A stretch of 64,000 nt of DNA. It comes from Primorskyibacter aestuariivivens. Lineage in GTDB: Bacteria > Pseudomonadota > Alphaproteobacteria > Rhodobacterales > Rhodobacteraceae. Position 1 is the stretch's first letter; every line of letters starts with the position of its first letter. Positions 36,904-45,325 of the stretch are shown here, piece after piece. The position numbers and the translations under genes were made by a program. The stretch lies in the NCBI RefSeq assembly GCF_028023675.1, contig NZ_JAQIOZ010000007.1:62001-126000 (forward strand), in the 5' to 3' direction. The notes beneath the pieces are model-generated. The model had not been told where the DNA came from. It searched no databases and saw only the letters and a program-made list of their open reading frames with translations.

Positions 36904-38604
36904 TTATTCGTCGATCCGGTGCCAGTCGGCCACGTTCCACAGCTCGCTGTCCCAGACATTGAGCACAACGCCGCCAAGGCTGTTGGCATGGGCCGACAGA
37001 CGACCACGGTGGACCAGCGGGATCATCATGCCGTTTTCAATCGCCATGTCATTGAGTTGCTTGCCGATTTCTGCGCGCGCATTGATGTCAGCGGTCTGTG
37101 TCAACTGCTGGTGCAGTGCGTCGAACTCTTCCATGCAGAAGCGGCTCACGTTCTGGCCCTGCCACTGGCTGTCCGGGGTTGGGGCCTCGTCACACAGCCC
37201 GTTGCCGAGATAGGCCTGCGGGTCGGTGCCGTTGAAAGTGTTGGCGTACATTTCCACGTCCGCATAGAACTTCTGGAACGTGTCGGGCGACCCCGGGTCA
37301 CCGCCAAAGAAGACCGACGCGTTGATGTTGCGCAGCTCGGTTTCGATACCGATCTCGCTCCACCACTGCTTGATCAGCGCCTGGAAGTCCTGACGCACGG
37401 CGTTGGTCGAGGTCTGGTACAGGATCGAAAGCGGCACGCCGTCCTTTTCACGGATGCCATCACCATCGGTATCCACAATGCCTGCGGCATCGAGCATGGC
37501 ATTTGCACCCGCGATGTCCTGCGTCCCACAATCGAAGCTGTCCGAATTGTAGATCGCCGGGGCCGGAACCCAGTTACAGGTTACCTTGCCCGCCTGACCG
37601 TAGCCGATTTCAACCAGAAGCGGACGGTCAATGGCCATGGACATGGCTTTGTATACCGCCGGATCCTGAAGGAACGGATGCGGACGGATCACCGCGCGCT
37701 CATCCGAGCCCAGTGCCGGATCGGGGTTGGTGTGGTTGAGCATGATGCGCTCCATCAGCGGGCCAAAGCCTGCGACGGGCGTGCCTTTGCCGCCTTCCTG
37801 CATCTTGGCGATGACGTCGGGCGCCAGCTGCAGGTTCCAGGCATAGTCGAACTCGCCGGTTTCCATCACGGCGCGGCCCGCTGCGGTTGCATCGCCGCCA
37901 CCCTTGAACAGCACCTTGGCAAAGGCCGGTTTGTTCGGGTCGCGGTAGTTCGGGTTGGCTTCCATGGTGATCACGTCATTGGGACGGAACTCTGTCACCA
38001 CGAAGGGGCCGGTACCGATCGGGCCAAAGTTGGCCTCGGTGCATTCCGGTGCCTTGGCACCAAGACAGTCGGCAAACTGTGCTTGCTGGATGATCGGGCT
38101 TTCGCCGCCCACAAAGGGACCATAAGGGAACGGGGTCGGCTTGTCGAAATTGACGACGACGGTCAGATCGTCCGGCGTGTCGATGCTTTCAACATTCTCG
38201 AATTTCGGGGTCTGTGCACAGCCGCCTTCGGGGTGCATGCAGTATTCCGCGGTGAATTTCACATCCGCCGAGGTAAAGGGCGTGCCATCCGACCAAGTAA
38301 TGCCGGGGGTGATCTTCCATGTGATCGAGGTCAGGTCTTCACTCACGCCGCCATTTTCGACGGTGGGGACCTCATCGACCAGCCACGGCACCAGCGCACC
38401 GGTCTCGTTGTAGCGTGCCAGCGGCTCGATGATCATCGACGCGCTCTCGATATCCTTGGTGCCCGAGGATAGGAACGGGTTTAGGATAGAGGGCGCCTGC
38501 CAATAGATGATGCGCACTTCGCCGTCGCTGCCGCGTTCGGCCATGGCCGCCGGGGCCAATGCAAAAGAGGCTGCCGCCCCCAGTAGAAGGGATTTCAGTT
38601 TCAT
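36904..38604 (-). CDS. Peptide ABC transporter substrate-binding protein (SBP family 5)
   Basis: A 566-residue periplasmic binding protein. The Sec signal is at 1-22 (KLKSLLLGAAASFALAPAAMA). The mature family-5 fold includes ITWKITPGITWSDGTPFTSADV, the family signature region, near 95-116. Four or more cysteines could form disulfides. The substrate is probably a di- or oligopeptide, judged from two M20 hydrolases next to the ATPase gene. The family also carries nickel, opines and glutathione, so this is inferred. ATG 38604 has GGAGAGAG upstream. It is the first gene of the minus-strand operon, 117 nt from the permeases. The 245-nt gap to the divergent ATPase gene should hold both promoters. 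Confidence 0.95.
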   Translation of the reverse strand: MKLKSLLLGAAASFALAPAAMAERGSDGEVRIIYWQAPSILNPFLSSGTKDIESASMIIEPLARYNETGALVPWLVDEVPTVENGGVSEDLTSITWKITPGITWSDGTPFTSADVKFTAEYCMHPEGGCAQTPKFENVESIDTPDDLTVVVNFDKPTPFPYGPFVGGESPIIQQAQFADCLGAKAPECTEANFGPIGTGPFVVTEFRPNDVITMEANPNYRDPNKPAFAKVLFKGGGDATAAGRAVMETGEFDYAWNLQLAPDVIAKMQEGGKGTPVAGFGPLMERIMLNHTNPDPALGSDERAVIRPHPFLQDPAVYKAMSMAIDRPLLVEIGYGQAGKVTCNWVPAPAIYNSDSFDCGTQDIAGANAMLDAAGIVDTDGDGIREKDGVPLSILYQTSTNAVRQDFQALIKQWWSEIGIETELRNINASVFFGGDPGSPDTFQKFYADVEMYANTFNGTDPQAYLGNGLCDEAPTPDSQWQGQNVSRFCMEEFDALHQQLTQTADINARAEIGKQLNDMAIENGMMIPLVHRGRLSAHANSLGGVVLNVWDSELWNVADWHRIDE

Positions 38605-38789
38605 TACTCTCTCCATGTTGGACCGGGTGGTCCCGCGGTTTTTGCCCGCGGTGACACGGGTCGTTTTTATGGTGCTCAAGGGATTGGCAGCATGCTTCCC
38701 ATGCCATGCTCACCCCCAGCGCATGCAGCCATCGAAACAGAACCAGCCAAAATTGCAAGCATTCTCGTTACGGAAAGTGCCTGTCGGGT

Positions 38790-38819
38790 TTGACATGACC
38801 ACAAAGCGCGCACTAGCGT
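38790..38819 (+). promoter_or_regulatory. Candidate housekeeping promoter of the peptide ATPase gene
   Basis: TTGACA at 38790-38795, an 18-nt spacer and TAGCGT at 38814-38819, with the start codon 30 nt further on. The -35 box is perfect and the -10 weak. Confidence 0.3.
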
Positions 38820-38849
38820 CGGAGCCTGAGTGACAGGGGAGCGACAGAC

Positions 38850-40670
38850 ATGCTGGACCAGCCGATTGCCCGGATCGAAGGGCTGCGCGTGGAATTTCAG
38901 ACCAAGGATGGCCCGGTGGTCGGCGTCGAAGATGTCTCGTTCGAGGTCAATCCCGGCGAAACGGTCTGTATCGTCGGCGAATCCGGTTCCGGCAAATCGG
39001 TGTCGTCGCTGTCGCTGATGCGGCTGGTCGAGTTCGGGGGCGGCGAGATTGCCAGCGGGCGGCTGATGTTTGACCGGCGCGACGGAGGCGAGGTGGACCT
39101 CGCGCACATTCGCCAAGACCTGATGCGCACCATTCGCGGCAATGAGATCGGCATGATCTTTCAGGAGCCGATGACCGCATTGAACCCGGTTTTCACGGTC
39201 GGGCGGCAATTGACCGAGGGGCTCAAACTGCACAAGGGCATGTCCCAAAAGCAGGCCGAAGCGCGCGCGCTGGAGCTTCTCAAACAGGTGCGCATTCCCG
39301 AGGCTGAGCGGCGTCTGAAACAATACCCGCATGAGCTTTCGGGGGGGATGCGCCAGCGCGTGGTGATCGCCATGGCGCTGGCCTGTGAGCCCCGGCTGCT
39401 CATCGCGGATGAGCCGACGACAGCGCTGGACGTCACCATTCAGGCGGAAATCCTCGCGCTGATGGACCGGCTCAAGCGCGAAACCGGCACGGCGGTCATG
39501 TTCATCACCCATGACATGGCCGTGGTGGCGCAGATGGCCGACCGCGTTGTCGTCATGTTCCGTGGCAACAAGGTCGAAGAGGGGACTGTCGAGGAAATCT
39601 TTGAAAACCCTCAGCATGATTACACCAAGTCGCTGTTGGCTGCGGTGCCGAAACTGGGCGAGATGCGGGGCAAATCCGCGCCCGAGCCGATGAAGCTCAT
39701 GGGGGTGGAAAACCAGCATATCGCGCCGATTCCCGGCAGCGACGAGGTGCTTCTCAAAGTGTCGAACCTGACCACGCGTTTCCCGGTCAAGGGCGGGTTG
39801 TTCCGCAGGACGGTGGCCAATGTGCACGCGGTCGAGGACCTGTCTTTCAGCCTCAACAAGGGCCGCACGCTCAGCCTTGTGGGCGAATCGGGGTGCGGGA
39901 AATCAACCGCTGGCCGGTCCATTCTGCGTCTGGTCGAGCCTTTGTCCGGCTCTGTCGATCTGGCGGGCACCGACATCATGGCGCTGGACCAGAAGGGCCT
40001 GCGCGAGGCGCGGCGCGACATGCAGATGATCTTTCAGGACCCGTTCGCCTCGCTCAATCCGCAGATGCAGCTGATGGAGCAGGTGGCCGAGCCGATGAAG
40101 AATTACGGTATTGCCTCGGGTTCTGAAATCCAGGACCGGGTCGCCATGCTGTTCGACCGGGTGCACCTGCCGCGCAGCTTCATGCGCCGCTTCCCGCACG
40201 AGATGTCGGGCGGGCAACGCCAGAGGATCGCCATTGCGCGGGCGCTGGCGCTGAACCCGAAACTGATCGTCGCGGATGAGGCGGTCTCGGCGCTGGATGT
40301 GTCAGTGCAGGCGCAGGTGCTCAATCTGATGATGGAATTGCAGGAAGACCTTGGCCTGTCCTACCTGTTCATCAGCCATGACATGGCCGTTGTGGAACGG
40401 GTCAGCCATGATGTGGGTGTGATGTATCTGGGCCGGATCGTGGAGCTGGGGCCGCGCGCCCGGGTGTTCGAGAACCCGCAGCACCCCTATACTCAGGCGC
40501 TGATCAAGGCGGTGCCGATCGCCGATCCGCGCAAGCGGAAATCGGAGAAAGACCTGAATTTCAAACCGATCCCGTCGCCCATTCATCCCATCGGCTATGA
40601 ACCGGAGCCATCGCAATATACCGAAGTGGAAAAAGGGCACTATGTTCTGACCACGGATAGCGGTTATTAA
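38850..40670 (+). CDS. Peptide ABC transporter ATPase with two fused ABC domains
   Basis: A 606-residue fusion of the DppD- and DppF-type ATPases, as in GsiA. Domain 1: Walker A GESGSGKS near 43-50, signature LSGGMRQR near 167-174, Walker B LLIADEPT. Domain 2: Walker A GESGCGKST near 348-356, signature MSGGQRQR near 452-459, Walker B LIVADEAVSALD. Each half has the C-terminal oligopeptide-transporter extension. It powers the permeases encoded divergently at 34.8-36.8 kb. Upstream AGGGGAGCG is a strong ribosome-binding site. Two M20 hydrolase genes follow in the same direction. Confidence 0.96.
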   Translation: MLDQPIARIEGLRVEFQTKDGPVVGVEDVSFEVNPGETVCIVGESGSGKSVSSLSLMRLVEFGGGEIASGRLMFDRRDGGEVDLAHIRQDLMRTIRGNEIGMIFQEPMTALNPVFTVGRQLTEGLKLHKGMSQKQAEARALELLKQVRIPEAERRLKQYPHELSGGMRQRVVIAMALACEPRLLIADEPTTALDVTIQAEILALMDRLKRETGTAVMFITHDMAVVAQMADRVVVMFRGNKVEEGTVEEIFENPQHDYTKSLLAAVPKLGEMRGKSAPEPMKLMGVENQHIAPIPGSDEVLLKVSNLTTRFPVKGGLFRRTVANVHAVEDLSFSLNKGRTLSLVGESGCGKSTAGRSILRLVEPLSGSVDLAGTDIMALDQKGLREARRDMQMIFQDPFASLNPQMQLMEQVAEPMKNYGIASGSEIQDRVAMLFDRVHLPRSFMRRFPHEMSGGQRQRIAIARALALNPKLIVADEAVSALDVSVQAQVLNLMMELQEDLGLSYLFISHDMAVVERVSHDVGVMYLGRIVELGPRARVFENPQHPYTQALIKAVPIADPRKRKSEKDLNFKPIPSPIHPIGYEPEPSQYTEVEKGHYVLTTDSGY

Positions 40671-40695
40671 CCCCGCTCAAAGGAAAGGACCCCCG

Positions 40696-41865
40696 ATGGC
40701 CGAGCGCCTGCCCCCCCGCGCGCTTCTCGACAAACTGGTGAGCTTCCCGACCGTCAGCCGGGACACCAACCTGCCGCTGATCGAGTGGGTGGCGGAGTAT
40801 CTGCAATCCCATGGCATCACGCCGCATGTCTGGCCCGACCCCGATCAACCGGAGAAAGCCGCGCTGTTCGCCCATGTCGGCCCGGAGGAAGAGGGCGGTC
40901 TGGTCCTGTCCGGTCATACCGATGTGGTGCCGGTGGATGGGCAGGAATGGAGCACTGATCCCTTCACCGTGACGGAACGGGACGGGCGGATTTACGGGCG
41001 CGGCACCTGTGACATGAAGGGCTTTGACGCGCTGGCGATCTGGGCGCTGGTCGAGGCGCAGCACATGGCCATAACACGGCCCCTGCAGCTTGCGCTGAGT
41101 TTCGACGAAGAGGTCGGCTGCACCGGCGCGCCCAAGATGATTGCCGCCATGCAGGGCGTGATCCCCAAGGCCAGCGCGGTCATCGTGGGCGAGCCGTCGC
41201 GCTTTCAGGCCGTCACCGGCCACAAGGGCGGGCAGGGGTTCGACACCGATGTGCAGGGCTTCGAGGTGCACAGCTCGATCATGCATACCGGCGTGAATGC
41301 GATCATGGAGGCGGCCAAGCTGATCGACTGGGCCAACCAGCGCAACACCGAGAGCGCGGCCGCCACGCCCGGCCCCTTGGCCGCCGCGTTCGACCCGCCA
41401 TGGACCACGGCACATGTGGGGATGATTTCGGGCGGGACGGCGCATAATATCACGTCCAAGGATTGCCGCTTTCCGATGGATTTCCGCTTTGTTCCCGGTG
41501 ATGATCCCGAGACATGGCGCAAGGATTACTTCGATGCCGTGGCCGAGGTCGAGGCAGCGATGCAGGCGGTCCGACCGGAAGCCAGGATCACGCTCTCCGA
41601 ACGCTTTGCCGTCCCCGCGCTGGCCCCGGAGCACGAGGGCGAGGCCGAACTTCTGGTGCGCCGTCTCACCGGGGACAATGCGTCCCATGTGGTGAGCTAC
41701 GCCACCGAGGCCGGGCAGTTCCAAGAGGCGGGTTACTCCGCCGTGGTCTGCGGCCCCGGCGACATTGCACAGGCCCATCAGCCTGACGAATATCTGGAAA
41801 TCAGCCAGTTTCAGGCGGGCGAGGACTTCATGCGCCGCCTTCTGGCGACACTCAAAGGAGACTGA
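40696..41865 (+). CDS. M20 amidohydrolase, ArgE-like (acetylornithine deacetylase family)
   Basis: A 389-residue zinc-dependent M20A hydrolase. Metal-site motifs are LSGHTDVVPVDGQEW (His and following Asp), GRGTCDMKGFD (bridging Asp) and DEEVGCTGA (catalytic Glu pair). The dimerisation domain contains VHSSIMHTGVNAI. The sequence resembles ArgE, but linkage to a peptide importer rather than arginine genes suggests hydrolysis of an N-acylated amino acid or short peptide after uptake. AAAGGAAAGGA lies upstream of ATG 40696, 25 nt after the ATPase stop. One nucleotide separates it from the next hydrolase. Confidence 0.92.
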   Translation: MAERLPPRALLDKLVSFPTVSRDTNLPLIEWVAEYLQSHGITPHVWPDPDQPEKAALFAHVGPEEEGGLVLSGHTDVVPVDGQEWSTDPFTVTERDGRIYGRGTCDMKGFDALAIWALVEAQHMAITRPLQLALSFDEEVGCTGAPKMIAAMQGVIPKASAVIVGEPSRFQAVTGHKGGQGFDTDVQGFEVHSSIMHTGVNAIMEAAKLIDWANQRNTESAAATPGPLAAAFDPPWTTAHVGMISGGTAHNITSKDCRFPMDFRFVPGDDPETWRKDYFDAVAEVEAAMQAVRPEARITLSERFAVPALAPEHEGEAELLVRRLTGDNASHVVSYATEAGQFQEAGYSAVVCGPGDIAQAHQPDEYLEISQFQAGEDFMRRLLATLKGD

Positions 41866-41866
41866 C

Positions 41867-43030
41867 ATGCCGGTCAAGAACCGCTTTGCAGAATTGCAGG
41901 ATGAAATCACCGCCTGGCGGCGTGACATGCACGAAAATCCCGAGATCCTGTTCGAGACGCACCGCACCGCCGCGCTTGTGGCGGACAAGCTGAAAGAGTT
42001 CGGCTGCGACGAGATCGTCACCGGCATCGGGCGCACCGGTGTCGTTGGTGTGATCAAGGGCAAAAGCAGCGCCAGCGGCAAGGTCATTGGCCTGCGCGCC
42101 GATATGGACGCACTGCCGATTCATGAAGCGACCGGGCTGGATTACGCCTCCAAAACCCCCGGCGCGATGCATGCTTGCGGCCATGACGGCCATACCGCGA
42201 TGCTTCTGGGCGCGGCCAAATACCTGGCCGAGACGCGCAATTTCGACGGCACCGTGGTGGTGATCTTCCAACCCGCCGAGGAGGGCGGCGGCGGCGGCAA
42301 GGAAATGTGCGACGACGGCATGATGGAGCGCTGGGGCATTCAGGAAGTGTACGGCATGCACAATTGGCCCGGCAGACCGGTGGGCAGCTTTGCCATCCGC
42401 CCCGGCGCCTTTTTTGCCGCGACGGACCAGTTTGACATCACATTCGAGGGGCGCGGCGGCCATGCAGCGAAACCGCAGGAGACGGTCGACAGCACCGTAA
42501 TGGCGGCGCAGGCGGTGCTGGCGCTGCAGACCATCGCCAGCCGCAACGCCGACCCGGTGGATCAGGTGGTGGTGTCTGTCACTTCGTTTGAGACCTCCTC
42601 CAACGCCTTCAACGTCATCCCTCAACGTGTTGATCTCAAAGGCACTGTGCGGACCATGAGCCCCGAGATGCGCGATCTGGCCGAGAAGCGGATGACCGAG
42701 ATCTGCAATGGGATCGCAGCCACCTTTGGCGGCACGGTTGAGGTGAAATATCACCGTGGCTACCCCTGCATGGTGAACCACCCGGCCCAGACCGACTTTG
42801 CCGCCGAGGTGGCGCGCAAGGTTTCGGGCGGATGTGACGAGGCGCCGCTGGTCATGGGCGGCGAGGATTTCGCTTATATGCTCGAAGAGCGGCCCGGGGC
42901 CTATATCCTCGTGGGCAATGGCGATACGGCCGCCGTGCATCACCCGGAATACAACTTCAATGACGAGGCGATCCCGGCGGGCTGTAGCTGGTGGGCCGAG
43001 ATCGTCGAAACCCGGATGCCCGCCGCCTGA
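41867..43030 (+). CDS. M20D amidohydrolase (hippurate hydrolase-like)
   Basis: A 387-residue M20D peptidase/amidohydrolase related to hippurate and indole-acetyl-amino-acid hydrolases. Visible metal-site motifs are RADMDALPI, MHACGHDGHTAML with the metal-binding Cys/His (CGHDGH), the catalytic EE in FQPAEEGGGGG, MHNWP and MGGEDFAYML. It probably removes the N-acyl group from, or cleaves, a small imported conjugate in the cytoplasm. ATG 41867 has AAAGGAGAC upstream and lies 1 nt after the preceding stop, so it is tightly coupled. It completes the import-and-hydrolyse module. Confidence 0.94.
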   Translation: MPVKNRFAELQDEITAWRRDMHENPEILFETHRTAALVADKLKEFGCDEIVTGIGRTGVVGVIKGKSSASGKVIGLRADMDALPIHEATGLDYASKTPGAMHACGHDGHTAMLLGAAKYLAETRNFDGTVVVIFQPAEEGGGGGKEMCDDGMMERWGIQEVYGMHNWPGRPVGSFAIRPGAFFAATDQFDITFEGRGGHAAKPQETVDSTVMAAQAVLALQTIASRNADPVDQVVVSVTSFETSSNAFNVIPQRVDLKGTVRTMSPEMRDLAEKRMTEICNGIAATFGGTVEVKYHRGYPCMVNHPAQTDFAAEVARKVSGGCDEAPLVMGGEDFAYMLEERPGAYILVGNGDTAAVHHPEYNFNDEAIPAGCSWWAEIVETRMPAA

Positions 43031-43056
43031 CGGCACGGACCGGGTGCGAAAGACAG

Positions 43057-43089
43057 GGGGCGGAACGTGTGCAAGCGCTCCGCCCCTTT
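43057..43089 (+). terminator. Probable terminator after the M20 operon
   Basis: An 8-bp stem GGGGCGGA / TCCGCCCC with a 14-nt loop and only three T residues, between the convergent M20D and rsgA genes. Confidence 0.45.
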
Positions 43090-43094
43090 GCCGT

Positions 43095-44129
43095 TTACCG
43101 TTCGGTATCGCGTTTTTTGCGCGCCACGTGCTTGGCTTCGTTCACCATGCGCTTGAATGATCGGTGCCGCGCGCGCGATTCCGCGATGGTTTCGGAATTG
43201 AAGCTGTCCTCACGCCGAAGCTTTTGCCAGCGCGCCAGCCGTTCCGCGTCCAGCGTGCCGCTCTCCAGTGCCGCCTTGATCGCGCAGCCCGGCTCTTTGT
43301 CATGGGCGCAATCATTGAACCGGCACTCGGTGGCCAGTTCCTCGATATCGTCAAACACCGCGCCAATCCCTTCGGACGCATCGGACAATTGCAATTCGCG
43401 CATGCCCGGCGTGTCGATCAGCCAGCCGCCCGTCAGCGTCGGGCGCAATGCGCGCGAGGTGGTGGTATGGCGGCCCTTGGCGTCATCGGCGCGGATGCCC
43501 TGCGTGGCCGCCGTCTCACCCGTCAGATGGTTGCGCAGTGTGGTCTTGCCCACGCCGGACGACCCCAAAAGAGCCAGCGTTTGCGCCTTGCTGCACCATG
43601 GGGCCAGGCGCTGCGCGTCCTCGGGATCCTTGGCATTCAGCGCGATGGCGCTCACCAGCGGCGACAGGCGCTCGGCCCGGCTGACATAGTCACTTGGGTC
43701 GTCGCACATATCTGCCTTGGTCAGGATCACCTGCGGCAGCGCCCCCGAGGCCGAGACCAGCGCAAGGTAGCGTTCCAGCCGCGCAATGTTGAAATCTTCG
43801 TTGCAGGAGGTGACGATGCCGATCGTGTCCACATTGGCGGCAATCCGTTGTGTCGCCACCCCGTGACCCGCCGCGCGGCGGATCACGTCGGTGGTGGGGG
43901 TAAGCCGCCGCAGCGCGCTTTGCCCGTCGCTGAGCACCCAATCGCCCACCGCATAGGCACCGGCGGTTTCGCGGGGATGCAGGCTGACCTCGCCTGCCTC
44001 GGTCAGAACCGAAAGCCTGTCGCGATGCACCTCGGCAATGCGCGCAGGGGTAAGGGTCGCGTCGCGGGCTTCGAGTTGCGACGCGAAGTGATCCGACCAG
44101 CCGAGGTCGGAAAGTGTGAATTTTGTCAA
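43095..44129 (-). CDS. rsgA: Small ribosomal subunit biogenesis GTPase RsgA
   Basis: A 344-residue circularly permuted GTPase that helps mature the 30S subunit. The motif order is permuted as expected: G4-like VILTKADM first, then the P-loop LGSSGVGKTTL near 196-206, then DTPGMREL. An N-terminal OB fold (about 30-95) precedes. The C-terminal zinc site is C-x-F-N-D-C-A-H-x5-C (ECRFNDCAHDKEPGC). The start appears to be TTG 44129, giving MTKFTLSDLGW, which fits the family, but no clear ribosome-binding site is present. A possible leader peptide lies about 85 nt upstream. Confidence 0.93.
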   Translation of the reverse strand: MTKFTLSDLGWSDHFASQLEARDATLTPARIAEVHRDRLSVLTEAGEVSLHPRETAGAYAVGDWVLSDGQSALRRLTPTTDVIRRAAGHGVATQRIAANVDTIGIVTSCNEDFNIARLERYLALVSASGALPQVILTKADMCDDPSDYVSRAERLSPLVSAIALNAKDPEDAQRLAPWCSKAQTLALLGSSGVGKTTLRNHLTGETAATQGIRADDAKGRHTTTSRALRPTLTGGWLIDTPGMRELQLSDASEGIGAVFDDIEELATECRFNDCAHDKEPGCAIKAALESGTLDAERLARWQKLRREDSFNSETIAESRARHRSFKRMVNEAKHVARKKRDTER

Positions 44130-44213
44130 TGGAGTATACCCGTTTTCATGCGTTGGCCGACCCGTAGGGCAACCACCCTTGGGCCAAACAGAAATGAACC
44201 GGGGCCACGGCGC

Positions 44214-44249
44214 TCAGGCGGTGCCCCGCAGGGGTGTCACAATCTCCAT
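44214..44249 (-). CDS. Candidate 11-residue leader peptide upstream of rsgA
   Basis: A mini-frame MEIVTPLRGTA with an optimal AGGAGG five nt upstream of ATG 44249; a second ATG directly precedes it at 44252. It ends in TGA 84 nt before the rsgA start. Between them TTGGCC and GGCCAA can pair, and smaller stems are possible. A translated upstream frame of this kind could couple rsgA expression to ribosome status, which is inference. It could be chance. Confidence 0.3.
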   Translation of the reverse strand: MEIVTPLRGTA

Positions 44250-44372
44250 CATGCCCTCCTGCGCAGATAAACGGATGACACGACGCTAGCGACGCGGGCC
44301 AATCGGATCAAGCCCGTGGCTGGTCATTTGCCAGTAGCGTTGCTAAGGCACATCACGACATCCGGAGGGGCC

Positions 44373-45170
44373 ATGCAGCGCGCCAATATCATGTGCATCA
44401 AATGGGGTACGCTTTTCGGCCCCGAATATGTGAACCGGCTCTATTCCGGGGTGCGGCGCAATCTGGCGCGCCCGGTGCGGTTCATCTGCATGACAGAGCA
44501 TTCCGAAGGTCTGCACGCCGATATCGAGGTGCTGGACCTGCCTGTGGAGCCTTTTGCCGAACCGATGGCCAAGGCACTGGCGGTGGCCAACCGTCAGGGT
44601 GCGATGCGCAAGGTGTCGCTGTTCCGCCCGGGTCTGGTGCCCGATCTGGACGGGCCGGTGCTGGGCTTTGATCTGGACGTGGTGATCACCGGTGATCTGG
44701 AGCCGATCTGGGCGATGAGCCCGGGCAAGGTTGCGATGCGCCATGACTGGACGGAAAAGCGCAAGGGACGGCCCACCGGGCATGGCTCGGTGTTTCGGTT
44801 TGACCCGGCGCTGCACGGGTTCCTCTACGAGGATCTGGCGGCAAACCCCTACGCCGAGGTAGAAAAGGCGCGCGGGTCCGAGCAGCGCTATACCTCGCAC
44901 AAGGCGATGGATAACGGGGTGTTTGACTATATCCCCGGTGACTGGGTCGTGTCGTTCAAATATGACTGCAACCCGTTCCCACAGAACTGGATTTCGCGCC
45001 CGAAGCTCCCCCCCGAGGCGCGTGTCGTGTGTTTTCACGGCCGCCCCAAGATGACCGACGCGCTGGAAGGCTATCGCGGCTCGCTGATCCGCTATTCCAA
45101 GCCCTGCAACTGGCTGCGCGATCACTGGATCACGCGGGCGGAGCTTGATCTCGGGTCCGAATGGGCCTGA
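44373..45170 (+). CDS. Glycosyltransferase-like protein
   Basis: A 265-residue soluble protein with the start of a GT-A-like fold (ANIMCIKWGTLFGPEYVNRLYSGVRRNL) and a D-x-D motif in VLGFDLDVVITGDL near 97-110, where nucleotide sugar and metal would bind. RFDPALHGFLYEDL and DQ/DN-type residues (MDNGVFDYIPGDW) follow as in small bacterial glycosyltransferases. The acceptor is unknown. ATG 44373 has GGAGGGG upstream. It is likely a single-gene unit, divergent from rsgA and convergent with moaA. Confidence 0.78.
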   Translation: MQRANIMCIKWGTLFGPEYVNRLYSGVRRNLARPVRFICMTEHSEGLHADIEVLDLPVEPFAEPMAKALAVANRQGAMRKVSLFRPGLVPDLDGPVLGFDLDVVITGDLEPIWAMSPGKVAMRHDWTEKRKGRPTGHGSVFRFDPALHGFLYEDLAANPYAEVEKARGSEQRYTSHKAMDNGVFDYIPGDWVVSFKYDCNPFPQNWISRPKLPPEARVVCFHGRPKMTDALEGYRGSLIRYSKPCNWLRDHWITRAELDLGSEWA

Positions 45171-45260
45171 TCCAATTGAGCGCTACCGCGCGCTTTTAGT
45201 CTGAAAATTGAGAGGCGACGCGATGCGGCGGATGCTGCGCCTTCGGTACAGGTTGCTCTG

Positions 45261-45316
45261 TGCGTATTTGTCAAAGAGAAGAAGCAAACAGGTCTTCTTC
45301 TCTTTTCAAATACGCA
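45261..45316. repeat. Large AT-rich stem-loop between convergent genes
   Basis: Arms of 24 and 23 bases (45261-45284 and 45294-45316) pair completely apart from a 2-to-1 base bulge, around a 9-nt loop CAAACAGGT. Each arm contains GTATTTG...AAAGAGAAGAAG, in opposite orientation. It may terminate both the glycosyltransferase (plus) and moaA (minus, stop 45326). Confidence 0.8.
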
Positions 45317-45325
45317 ATTCCCCTG

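Noticed and set aside
35770-38472. A 900-codon open frame on the plus strand across the peptide permeases and binding protein.
   Set aside because: It lies exactly antisense to three well-recognised genes, is His/Arg/Gly-rich and has no family-like motifs. Such frames are expected opposite GC-rich genes.
38640-38665. A CCGCGG / CCGCGG inverted repeat with a run of T between, in the peptide-transporter promoter region.
   Set aside because: It resembles a weak hairpin but lies just upstream of the binding-protein start, with no supporting gene end. Too short to call.
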